Positions 10,363 to 19,201 of a stretch of 23,922 bases of DNA are shown one piece after another (within the stretch, counting starts at the first letter, position 1; each line of letters begins with the position of its first letter). Below the pieces are notes generated by a model. The model was not told the DNA's origin. It did not search any database and worked only from the letters and a program-made list of their open reading frames with translations. The DNA is from Tieghemiomyces parasiticus. Its lineage: Eukaryota > Kickxellomycota > Dimargaritomycetes > Dimargaritales > Dimargaritaceae. A program made the translations under genes and the position numbers. Location: positions 1 through 23,922 of the forward strand of contig JANBPT010000759.1 in the NCBI GenBank assembly GCA_027575765.1, given 5' to 3'.

Positions 10363-10866
10363 AGTCTAGGTCTCCCTTCGTTTAGTCCAAAAGGCGGTTG
10401 GCCATCTGGGCTCACACTAACTGTATCCTTTAGCCATTTGTAACTAGTAGCCGCCAATTCGCGATGACCACCTCTATAACCCCAACATTCCGACACCCAA
10501 TTTCGGGCACTTTTCCTTCTTTCTCCCAATATTTCCCCTTATAGCGTTAGTATTTGAAGGTAACTCTGCCATAACCTGTAGCGACTCCAGCGCTTAAGCT
10601 CAGGCGGTTCCCTTTGCCCTACTATGTTCCCTCCTCATCCTAATCAGCCTTAAACCTATATAATTAGTAATGGCACCACCAAGTATACAATTACCACCCC
10701 GCCCCTAGACCCTGTACTCATTTACAGGTGCTACGGGACCTAATTCACACTTACCGAGTTCAGCGACCATCGCTGCCAGGATGGTCTTGGGAGGGGGGCT
10801 CGCACTGAGACCTATTTATGAAATAATCACTATGTTACAACTTCACGTTCGACCAACTGCCCGACC

Positions 10867-12198
10867 TTACCAATGCTGACCCCAGTCGGGTTCGCTGTCG
10901 TCCTTGAGCAGGCTACGTACCATTTCGAAACAAAGGAACCCCAGTGACGTAGCTGGTAATACCTTGACAACGTTGGCGGCGAATCCGGCGTAGAAGAGGC
11001 GGAGGTAGGACCCACGAAACACTTCCGAGTTGATACGCGTCAGCTGGCAGTGCCGCCAAGCCAGACGGTATACATCGGCAGTGCGGTGGCCACGGAGTTC
11101 CAAATGGGCCAGGTCCGACCGCAGAACGTGGTGAAAGCGTTCGAGGGGATATTCCACTACCTGGTAGACAAAGGCGGCGAGGGCACCGGCGAAGAGGACG
11201 CAGGCGGGCCGGGCGGCGTAGGTGGTGACATTGGACTCAGATGCTGCAGGCCTTGAGGAAGAATGGGTACCACCCGTCGGTCCAAACTCACGGGACATGG
11301 TCAGTGGCAAGGTGGGGGCTGTGATCTGGTCCAATAATAGCCGTTTGGTGGCTTCGAAGGTGCCGAAAAACAAGGCAAATCCTAGTGTATCCTTCAAAAC
11401 TGTGAGGCCTGAACCCTTCCAGAGGGCAGGCAGTCCGGTAAGGCGAACGGTTGCCCGGACAAAAGTCATGACGCTAGGGTACTTGCCGCTAATAAGGTCG
11501 GCCATTTGAAACCGGGCCTTGAGGTTATCAATGGGGACAGCCACCAAAGTCTGGGCGAACCCCGCGAGGCCACCGGCCAGGGCGCCGGCGCTTAACGTGA
11601 TGTGGTACGGGAGGTGCGGGGTGGTCGTTAGCCCGGGTGCAGTGGCTGGGTCGGCAGCGCCCGCCAGTCGGATCGTCAGCCGGGGTAGACTGTATGCGTA
11701 GGTGGCGAAGAGCACGGTACCTACCGCCGAGTTGGCCAGCAGCGGAGGTATCACGTAGCGCGGCAGAAAATCGAAACCACGCTGGCGGACAGCGTGAGAT
11801 ATCAGCCCAAGGGACGTGCCTTGTAACCCCACCCGGAACCGCCGTGCCATCGTGTGGTGGCGGGGTTCCGGCCCCGCCGAAGCGGGCAGCGAGGTGAGGG
11901 TCCCGGCCAATGGGGTGGTGAGGGAACGCGCTATGGCCAGGTAGTCCACGCGGAGAGGCCGGAAGAGTTTGAGCGGGGTGCGGTACCAAAGATACAGGGG
12001 CTTTAGGAGGGCGGACCGCACCAGAGCTGTGGATAGGCCTACCTGACCGGCTTGGCCTTTAGAAGGCGGGACGGCGGCGGCGGCGGAGGGTGGTACGCTT
12101 GTCACTGGAGGTTCGGCAGGGCTGTCGGCTATACTTGGCTGTGACGCTCGGTCGGAGTCCGAGGCCGGTGAACGGCGACTAGGCGCTGGACCGGGCAT
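10867..12198 (-). CDS. Divergent mitochondrial carrier family (SLC25-type) protein
   Basis: This is a single exon of 443 aa, longer than the usual ~300 aa carrier. Residues 1-60 are a Pro/Ser/Ala-rich, probably disordered extension. Seen: a carrier signature in the middle repeat, PIDNLKARF (222-230), followed after a loop by GLPALWKGSGLTVLKDTLGF (255-274). In the last repeat there is PLERFHHVL (351-359), then LRLFYAGFAANVVKVLPAT (399-417). The first repeat has only a degenerate counterpart, near PLRVDY (81-86). Known of the family: three ~100-residue repeats form six helices in the inner mitochondrial membrane and exchange metabolites; a few members are outer-membrane receptors or dynamics factors. 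The substrate cannot be read from the sequence. The start is the first ATG of the frame and lies in GC-rich coding sequence. It diverges from EMG1. Confidence 0.85.
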   Translation of the reverse strand: MPGPAPSRRSPASDSDRASQPSIADSPAEPPVTSVPPSAAAAVPPSKGQAGQVGLSTALVRSALLKPLYLWYRTPLKLFRPLRVDYLAIARSLTTPLAGTLTSLPASAGPEPRHHTMARRFRVGLQGTSLGLISHAVRQRGFDFLPRYVIPPLLANSAVGTVLFATYAYSLPRLTIRLAGAADPATAPGLTTTPHLPYHITLSAGALAGGLAGFAQTLVAVPIDNLKARFQMADLISGKYPSVMTFVRATVRLTGLPALWKGSGLTVLKDTLGFALFFGTFEATKRLLLDQITAPTLPLTMSREFGPTGGTHSSSRPAASESNVTTYAARPACVLFAGALAAFVYQVVEYPLERFHHVLRSDLAHLELRGHRTADVYRLAWRHCQLTRINSEVFRGSYLRLFYAGFAANVVKVLPATSLGFLCFEMVRSLLKDDSEPDWGQHW

Positions 12199-12995
12199 GA
12201 GCCGTGGCGGGACACTGAGCTAAAAGAGTGGCTCGAATGCGGTCGTACAGGGAGGAGGGAGGGGTTGTGGTATGGACCAACAGGCGGATGGTGCTAGGAA
12301 ACCATGAGCGGAAGGGTGGGGTGCGGCTAGTAACCAATATGAAAAAGGACGGGCCCGAATGCGGAGCGGCAGTAGCCCGATTTACTCGCGCATGTTGAAA
12401 GCCCGGTTGACCAAGCCAAGGACCTCACGGGGGACGGGGTGAGTTCCGGAAGAATTAGGGCGACGTCAGTCATTAAGCATCAGTGGATATCAGATTTAGC
12501 TTGGCAATTGCCCCCATCAACGTCGCGACGGCCCAGCCACACTTGGCAGGGCCTGCAATCCCGTAGTTGTAACGTGGGACTTTTCTATCCAGAGGAATTG
12601 ATGACCTGAGGTATATGTAAATATCACGTGATTAATATTTTTGTGGCTGTGGTGCCCAGGGTCAAGCGTCGTATTCCTTTTTTTTTTTAATCAGAATCCG
12701 CGTTAATTTCGATAGCATCCTTTACCAATTGCTTCCCTCAGAACTATTTTACAAGCCCCGTGCAGGCTTGGAAACCGGAGTCCACTCGAGAAAAAGATAA
12801 TATCCAACCGACTACTGAGCTCATTACAGCCATTTCGCCCTCTCCCCTTGTGCCTTCTCAATAGAAGCTCGCTCTTCGACCGCCCAGCTACCATCTAGCT
12901 TAGCCCTCTGACTACATCAACCCATACCCTGTAAATTTACCCTCGCCCATCCCCTTTCAAACGCATTCCACCTCACTCCGAGTGACCCCTGCGAA
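12199..12995. promoter_or_regulatory. Divergent promoter region between the carrier and EMG1
   Basis: These 797 bp separate two outward-facing starts. They contain CCAAT pentamers on the plus strand at 12334-12338 and 12725-12729, a TCACGTGA palindrome at 12624-12631 and a T11 run at 12678-12688. A pyrimidine-rich leader lies just before the EMG1 ATG. Shared control of the two genes is possible but not shown. Confidence 0.5.
12624..12631. promoter_or_regulatory. TCACGTGA palindrome (CACGTG E-box)
   Basis: This is the same 8-mer palindrome as at 3936-3943. It lies about 365 bp upstream of EMG1 and 425 bp upstream of the carrier start, in the only promoter they can share. It matches the Cbf1/Pho4-type core. 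Function is inferred. Confidence 0.4.
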
Positions 12996-13757
12996 ATGGC
13001 CGCCCAGGATACCACGGATGTTTCTACTGCCGCCCCCACAGGTAACCGGCGTCTGAACCAGCACCTGGTACCGCAGGCCCCGCGCCTCCCCAAAACCGCC
13101 CAGGAGAAGGAGGCGGCCCGACGTCTGATCGTTGTCCTCGAGCAGGCCACTTTGGAAATCTATAAGGTGGGAAATGACAAGGAAGGCCGGTACCAGCTGC
13201 TGAACTGTGACGACCATAAGCATATCCTCCGGAAGCTCAACAAGGACGCTACGGATTACCGGCCAGATATTACGCACCAGTGCCTGCTCACCCTTCTCGA
13301 CAGTCCGCTCAACCGGGCGGGCCTCCTGCAGGTGTACATCCACACGCGCGACAACATCCTCATCGAGGTGAACCCGCAGATCCGTATCCCGCGTACTTTT
13401 AAGCGGTTTGCCGGGCTGATGGTGCAGCTGCTACACAAACTGTCGATCCGGTCCGTGTCGGGTAACGAGCGGCTGCTGCAGGTCATCAAGAATCCGATTA
13501 CCGACCACCTGCCCAAGAATTGCATCAAGCTGGCCATGTCGTACGACGCCCCTACCGTTCGTCTGTCATCCTACCTCGCCCAGCTGCCGCAGGACAAGTC
13601 GATCGTGATGGCCGTTGGCGCCATGGCCCACGGTGACGATAACTTTGCCGATACCTATGCTGATGAGAAGATTGGCGTGAGTGAGTACCCGCTGTCAGCC
13701 TCCGTCGCCTGCGGCAAGATGTGCTGCACCCTCGAAGACCTCTGGGATATCCTATAG
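12996..13757 (+). CDS. EMG1: Emg1/Nep1, 18S rRNA pseudouridine N1-methyltransferase
   Basis: This single-exon, 253-aa protein matches the yeast and human Nep1 length and spans the whole SPOUT-class fold. Family motifs are intact and in order: [13 protein letters not shown] (42-54), [11 protein letters not shown] (68-78), [21 protein letters not shown] (89-109), [20 protein letters not shown] (131-150), [11 protein letters not shown] (163-173), and the C-terminal GAMAHGDD (208-215) with [12 protein letters not shown] (231-242). Known of the family: a nucleolar homodimer uses S-adenosylmethionine to methylate a pseudouridine of 18S rRNA on the way to m1acp3-psi, and it is needed for 40S subunit assembly. 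The N-terminal ~40 residues are variable. The ATG follows a pyrimidine-rich leader. Confidence 0.97.
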   Translation: MAAQDTTDVSTAAPTGNRRLNQHLVPQAPRLPKTAQEKEAARRLIVVLEQATLEIYKVGNDKEGRYQLLNCDDHKHILRKLNKDATDYRPDITHQCLLTLLDSPLNRAGLLQVYIHTRDNILIEVNPQIRIPRTFKRFAGLMVQLLHKLSIRSVSGNERLLQVIKNPITDHLPKNCIKLAMSYDAPTVRLSSYLAQLPQDKSIVMAVGAMAHGDDNFADTYADEKIGVSEYPLSASVACGKMCCTLEDLWDIL

Positions 13758-13791
13758 TCACACCTACATGGCAGACCGGGTTTGGCACAGC

Positions 13792-14374
13792 CTAGCGTAC
13801 ATCTAAAGCGATGTGGGGAGGGCCCTCCTCCGGTCCCATGTGGTTCAGTTTCGCTATTTTGACCATGGACATTAAATTTCTGTTTTTTTTTTCTTTAGTT
13901 TTCTTTCTCACCTTGACGTATTTATCCCTGGCTGTGTTAGCGACAATTGTTGCCATGTGATCCTCTACGTCCTGGCGTGGATAGGTTGCTGTAATAAATC
14001 TCTCATCATAGTAAATGGCTATTTGCAATTTTTGGCCCATCATCGTACACTGCTTGATGAACTTTCTTGCCCTCCCACCCATACTCGGTCTTCGCGTGCC
14101 ATGGTAGATTATAAAATCGTCGGTTAGGGGCTTGGAAAAGTAGCGATATTTTGGGTGATCGTAGTGTCTGAACTGGTATGGAGCTACCCTGCAGGACACC
14201 ATGGCCAGAGTTTGAGACTTGATAATAGGATCCTAATCTGAAAACCGGCAACTCCAGGGTTCAGTAAGTAGTCACTGACCCTATGGGGGCTCCTCCTTAG
14301 GAAATAACCTCGTAGAGTACCCCTTGGTAGTACCTGGTCGTCGATGACGTTGTGGGGATCTTAAACGGTGACAT
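13792..14374 (-). CDS. Unrecognised basic protein, two-exon model
   Basis: A minus-strand frame runs open from a TAG near 14235 to a TAG at 13792-13794. It contains an ATG at 14202 in a good context, giving 136 aa. The product is protein-like: rich in Lys, Arg, Tyr and Asp, with IYYDERFITATYP, DVEDHMATIVANTARDKYV and then a lysine cluster, RKKTKEKKNRN. An alternative first exon (14374-14334, MSPFKIPTTSSTT) can splice through a GTACTA donor to the CTGCAG acceptor ending at 14189. That joins in phase to exon 14188-13792 and gives 145 aa. I do not recognise the family. AT content is higher than in the conserved genes. The gene ends only 34 bp from the EMG1 stop, facing it, so the two 3' UTRs must overlap if both are expressed. 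Confidence 0.4.
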
Positions 14375-16455
14375 AGCTTTGCAGCCGCAGGCCTTTGTCC
14401 AGGACAGCACACACAGTCGTCGAGAGATAGATAGTGTGAGGATGGGGGTGGTATATATATATATATATATATGGCAGTCAGGTCAGCAGAGAATGTGCTA
14501 AACCCCTGTGGTGTTTCGTATACAAAATTGTTTTCATTGATGATACAGAAAATCTAACATTTTAACCATTGGAAATACTCTACTCTTAAACTGGACCGTA
14601 CCCCCTGACTACTCGCCAAATCCATCACTACAGGGGTTCATTGGGAAATCCAAAGCCCTGTAATCATTGGGTTCATTAGCCACGAGGCGTGTGGGTTCCT
14701 TGTATTTACAACTGCGCCGGTCCCAGTAAACGGGACGATATGAATACGAATGGTGCCGATTATGAGCCAGAATGGCTTACCCGAAATCCCCATGTGGTAC
14801 CCGTAAACCGGAGGGCAGCGGATCCAGGTTACGTGAGGGTTTAATAATACGTGTAGGCAAGTCGTGAAGCAATAACGTGATAATTCTAGGTCGAAGCAAA
14901 AACGTACAGCGAGCTGAAGGGGAATATGGGAGGGAGAATGGTAAATGTAAGAGGCAGCGGATGCTACGGATACCAAACAATACGTAACGTAGTCAGTGAC
15001 TATTGCAGGTTAGTGGGTGCACATGCGCGCGACATCCCATTGACCCGAAACCTCCTGGGGCCGCGTCCCGACCCATGTACCTTCCAGGCGTCTTTCGCTT
15101 ACCACACACCTCGTATATATATATACTTTCATAACTTAATGTTTTCTGGCAGCTTCGCTCATGCTCCTTTTATTGGGTTCCTCGTCCTTCCCCAGGCTCC
15201 TTCTATAACGCACCTTCTACCCTCATCCCTATAATACAGCTCCTAGCTGGGTATCGCGGCGCCTGTTTAATTCCTGTGAGCCATCGTCATCTCCCCTTCT
15301 ATAGACCCAATGTTTAGGCCACTCATAACCCAGTCGACGAGTACACAAGTTCCGTCAGGTATCACCCAAGGAACCACATCACTTCTGTATCATACGGCCG
15401 CAATTTCGCCTATTCTTACTCAATAAATCCCGGCCCTACAGGATCACTCCTGCTACGACACAAGGCCCCCTAAATTATTCCAAAAAAATAAACAGGTGCT
15501 ATATTCTAACGCACGGGCGGCACCACGATGAAGGGTCCGAGGACATTCTTGCAAATAAAAATGTGGTTAAAGAACTTGAGAGCAGAACGGCCTAAGCTCC
15601 CTCCTACCGACGGGCAAAGTTGGATCGGTTTAACACGGGAAGTTGGGCGTGTACATGGGCAGGATTTTCGCTGCTAACCGAATTAGGCGTCATTAATACC
15701 AATGAACGGTTGTTCCATTTGAAACCTTGTGGCGGTACAGAATATCTCAAGTATGGCTACCTGATGTAAGGTAGGTGTATGTGTAATGGTTTCCTGACCT
15801 TACCCGATATTTTTTGGGAGACTAATCGGAGAGGTTTCACGGTAGAAACTTCCAAAAGAGATAGCCTCCTAAAAATGCCGATATGGTGGACAGAGTACCT
15901 CAACCGGTAATGACCTGTCCAGTTCGTGGCATTAGGGCTTCGGTGACAAGGAAGGGGGAAGAAGTCGCGTGATTACATAATTCGTGGTAATCCATGGACG
16001 TGCAAGTATAAAGGCTCGCGGATTATGATCTGCTTCGTGATAATACATGGTCGTCATATATATGTAAATGGGCTGGAATCTGTTCGTCTGGGATTCTACT
16101 GTCGTGGCTTGGGCACCGTGTCGAACGTATGTATGGTCAGAAATGGCGACCGATTACCCACTCGTGCATTATGGCTTAAAGCATAATCGAGGGTGGTGGG
16201 TAAAAAAAATGTCTACGTCCGGCGGGACCTCATGAAGTAGGCCGACTGCATAGGCGTAAAGTAGGGTCATTCTCGGTTTGCAAGGGGATGTGGGCTCATA
16301 TTCACTGAATCGGTCCAAAACCTGTAACACCTCCGAACGCTCGATTACTTCCAGAGGGACACTTCGATTCATGGCACATTATGCCCAGTGTTTCGCGTAC
16401 AGACGAGCAGGGGACTAAGTCTGACCACAACGCCGCGAAAAACCTAACCGGGTGA
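14375..16455. other. 2 kb spacer without a recognised gene
   Basis: It holds a (TA)n tract at 14452-14472, a 14-bp TA palindrome at 15113-15126 and a diverged 21-bp direct repeat at 15981-16001 and 16034-16054 (three differences). A 67-codon ATG-started minus-strand ORF (16372-16169) just past the NAB3 stop has plausible composition but no further support. I see nothing else. Confidence 0.35.
14452..14472. repeat. (TA)10 microsatellite
   Basis: An uninterrupted alternating TA tract of 21 bases follows a G-rich stretch. It is a simple-sequence repeat and likely polymorphic in length. Confidence 0.9.
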
Positions 16456-19201
16456 TTACTGCCGACGGTGAGCATCGCGGGATGAGTTGGTTGTGCTGGG
16501 GTTCTGGAGGTATGACAGACTGGTTTGTGGGGCATGGGTTGACGAAGTGGGCGGCGGACGAGACACGGTTGAGTGAGAGTGGCTAGGATAGGCGGCTGGT
16601 GGAGGTTGCCGGGGGACAGCGGCGGTGGTGGGCGGTACACTACCGATGCTAGCTGCCTGCTGCAGTTGGGCCAAGGCCGCAGGATTAGCCAGTAGCTGGT
16701 TCAGGAGGGTGGCCTGGGCTGATGCAGGTTGCTGGGGCTGGAGCGGATATTGTTGTGGGACCGAGGCCGGAATACCCGTACCTCCCATCACCATTTGCAT
16801 ATAAGGGGTCGCTGCCGCCTGGTTATTGGAACCGCCCAAGGGCGGCTGCTGAGCTGCGGGAGCGCCTAGTATACCCCCAAGTAAAGGCCCCAGAGCTCCC
16901 AGAAGGTTGGCTGAAGGGGCCAGAGCCGGGGTCTGACCACCCATCATCTGGGCGAGCAGGGCAGGGTTCTGCAGTAAAGCCTGCAGACCCAGCATTCCGA
17001 TAAGATTGTTAAGGTTCGGAGGGTTGATGCCCGCGGGAGGCCCTGGCAGTGGGGGGTAGGTGGGCGGTGGAGCGGCTGGGTGGGTAGGGGAGGCGGAGAC
17101 GGGGGCCACTGCCGCCGAATTGGCCGATGCTGCGAGGCCCGGTTGGTGCGTTTCGGTGTGTCGGGCTGATTGGGGAACCGGTGATTTATGGTCGGCCTGT
17201 CGGTTCGTAGTCGATTTGAAACTACTGCCTCCCTGATGTTTTGCGCTTCGACGGTCCTTGATGGTCTGACGAATAATGGTTACGGCCTTTTTGACGGTAA
17301 TCGGTGCGTATTCTCCTGCGTGAGTAAATCGAGTAAGGTGGTACATAGGCGAGAAAACGGCAATGGCAGTAAGTCTGAGGATCAGACAACAGTTTAGCAA
17401 GACGCAAACGAATTGCTGACTTCGTGGAACTACAACGAAGCGGGCGAATAATTTGGTAACGTTGGAGATTGGGGCACCCAGGGCGGGGTCAACTTACGAA
17501 TCGAGGTGTCTCGGGAGCTACTGTGGCCTGCCGGGCGGTAGTACAGCTTCGCCTCATGGGTCTCTTCCACATCCTTCGGCAGATGCATTATGCAGACGAC
17601 GCCCTTATCAAAGAGGTACCGACGCACATCCGGGGAGGAAACGTGGTCCATCACGTAGGAATAATTGACAAGCGCAACAGGGGTACGGATTTCCTGGCTG
17701 AGCTCCTCCAAATAGCGCCTAACCGACGGGGAGCGTCGGCACGAACATGCCGCAAGAGAGGGGGTGGTATGTCGACCCAATAGTCAAATCGAGTACACCA
17801 TGGTTAGTGGATAAGACGGTGGTGTAGTTAAAATCTACCCGACCACAGTTTCCCTTTCTCGAGAACGGCATCCGGATATATCCAGTAATTGCAGAAAAAG
17901 GGAAGGTGAATTATAGCGACGAAATGGGCAGGGGTCCAAATCCCCCTCCCTCCCTCCTAGGGACCTTGGCTCCTCCTACCTCGGAGGGAATCCGTTTCAT
18001 TCTGACGAGGTACTACTTACTTATCAACTCGACGATAGGTGACAATCTGACAGTAAGGTGGACGGTTCGAACCCCAACGGACATGGTCCTCAATGAGTCG
18101 GTCGACGCTGGTCGAGGCCGGAGGCGTTCCGAGCCGCACGGCACTACCAGCGATCGACCGCTGTCGAGAGGGAGATCGCGAGTGTTCATTCCTGCTGTGT
18201 CCTGCTCGGCCACGGTACGGTGACCGTTCATCTTGACGTTCGCGGGGGCGGGATGCGTAGGGCCTCTCCCAGTCGGCTCCGCGCCCGCGGAGGCGGTCAT
18301 TGGCGTCACCATCACCGTCACCATCGCGGCACCGTGGAACCAAAGACTCCACGGTAACGCGGTACCCGCGGATGAGTTTCCCATCCATGGCCAGCGCATG
18401 TTTGAGATCTTCAGGTCGTCTAAAGTAAACTATGGAGTCCGTTTCGCGAATATCGATTTTGTGAATCCAGCCACAGTGTTTGAAGGCATTGAAAATGATA
18501 CCGTTATTAAACTCAGCGTAGGGGCCAAACACGACCCGCACCCCAGGCATCGATGGCTGGTGGGGGCGGTAGTAGTTGGTTTGGATTCCCTGACTGCGCT
18601 CCCCGTAGTCGCGACTAGAGTCACTAACGTGTACTTCATAGTGAGGGCGTCGACGGTGGCTGTCCCCCGACCGGTCGGAGCTATCGTACTGCCAGGGTCC
18701 TTCGTGGCGGTCGCGACTCGTGCCATGGATAGTCAGACGGTCTTCGTCGACCGGACCACGGAGTGGCCGCCCGATGGGGCGATCTTCCTTGCGATCGCCC
18801 ATTTCCCGGTGAATTTTGCTGTACCCGGCACCCTCCCCATTATAATTTTCCGACGAAGAGGACGAGGCAGCGGGTGAGGGTTTATCACCATACTCGTCGC
18901 CAGGGTGATCGCTCTGGTTCATATAATCGATGACGCTGGCAGCCGTGGCCACGGGGAGCGGAGTAGTCATAAGGTTGGGGGCTCTGCTTGCCTCCGATTT
19001 GTCCATCTGGGGGCTGATTGGCGCGGCCACCGAAGAGTGGGCGGTGGTGTTGACAGGTTCAGCACTAACCACGGGTATCGGCGATGCAGTCTCCGTTGAC
19101 GGGTTAGAAGGCTTCATAATGGTTCGAGATAGTTGGTTTAGCATATCGAGAACAAGGTCTTCGGTGTTCTCCATTCTAGCTGCTTCGGTATCACGGCCCA
19201 T
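16456..19201 (-). CDS. NAB3: Nab3-like RNA-binding transcription-termination factor
   Basis: Three exons join in phase: 19201-18021, 17718-17498 and 17315-16456, giving 753 aa. Introns of 302 and 182 bp have GTAAGT donors and TTAG/GCAG acceptors. Seen in order: an N-terminal helix-prone segment (about 12-30); an acidic, Ser-rich linker; an RRM at about 221-288 with RNP2-like VRVVFG and RNP1-like DSIVYFRR; an RS/RG-rich stretch (about 305-350). Then comes an alpha/beta domain across the introns (about 382-490): PPYCQIVTYRRVDK, RYLEELSQEIRTP, GVVCIMHLPKDV, KLYYRP and EYAPITVKKAVTIIRQTI. The tail is Pro/Ala/Gln-rich with helical patches such as NLLGALGPLLGGIL and LLNQLLANPAALAQLQQ. Domain order, the downstream domain and the tail match yeast Nab3 (802 aa). 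Known there: Nab3 binds UCUU-type sites and works with Nrd1 and Sen1 to end and process short non-coding transcripts. The partnership here is inference. Confidence 0.85.

Larger units (their letters stand above)
5033..10866. other. 5.8 kb stretch without a supportable gene
   Basis: About 5.03-6.0 kb is GC-rich and pyrimidine-rich on the minus strand, so it reads as leader and promoter of the small peptide gene. From 6.0 to 10.87 kb I recognise no protein, tRNA, rRNA, transposase or reverse transcriptase. The longest ORF (plus, 6065-6640) lacks an ATG until 6215 and has no protein-like pattern. Purine and pyrimidine richness alternate between strands: purine-rich 8940-9050, pyrimidine-rich 9080-9540, purine-rich 9545-9830, pyrimidine-rich 10190-10560. 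Small repeats are listed separately. Short multi-exon genes could still be hidden. Confidence 0.4.

Noticed and set aside
10266..10547. Minus-strand frame preceded by a TACTAAC branch-like box
   Set aside because: The box is only about eight bases from the AG, the frame has no ATG, and no upstream exon joins in phase.
13792..14188. MADS-box-like reading of the basic protein (KFIKQCTMMGQKLQIAIYYD)
   Set aside because: The hydrophobic spacing loosely recalls a MADS domain, but the conserved basic and Leu-Ser-Val-Leu-Cys positions are not there.
16169..16372. 67-codon minus-strand ORF after the NAB3 stop
   Set aside because: It has an ATG and plausible composition, but no family, no leader and no splice partner. 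It probably lies in the NAB3 3' UTR or arose by chance.
18060..18080. GGTTCGAACCCC, a tRNA B-box-like sequence
   Set aside because: It lies inside NAB3 exon 1, with no A-box or cloverleaf around it. Similar B-box-like matches near 8352 and 23543 also fail to fold.
18233..18877. 214-codon plus-strand frame antisense to NAB3
   Set aside because: It mirrors the GC-rich, arginine-rich NAB3 coding strand. The minus-strand frame carries the RRM and is clearly the coding one.
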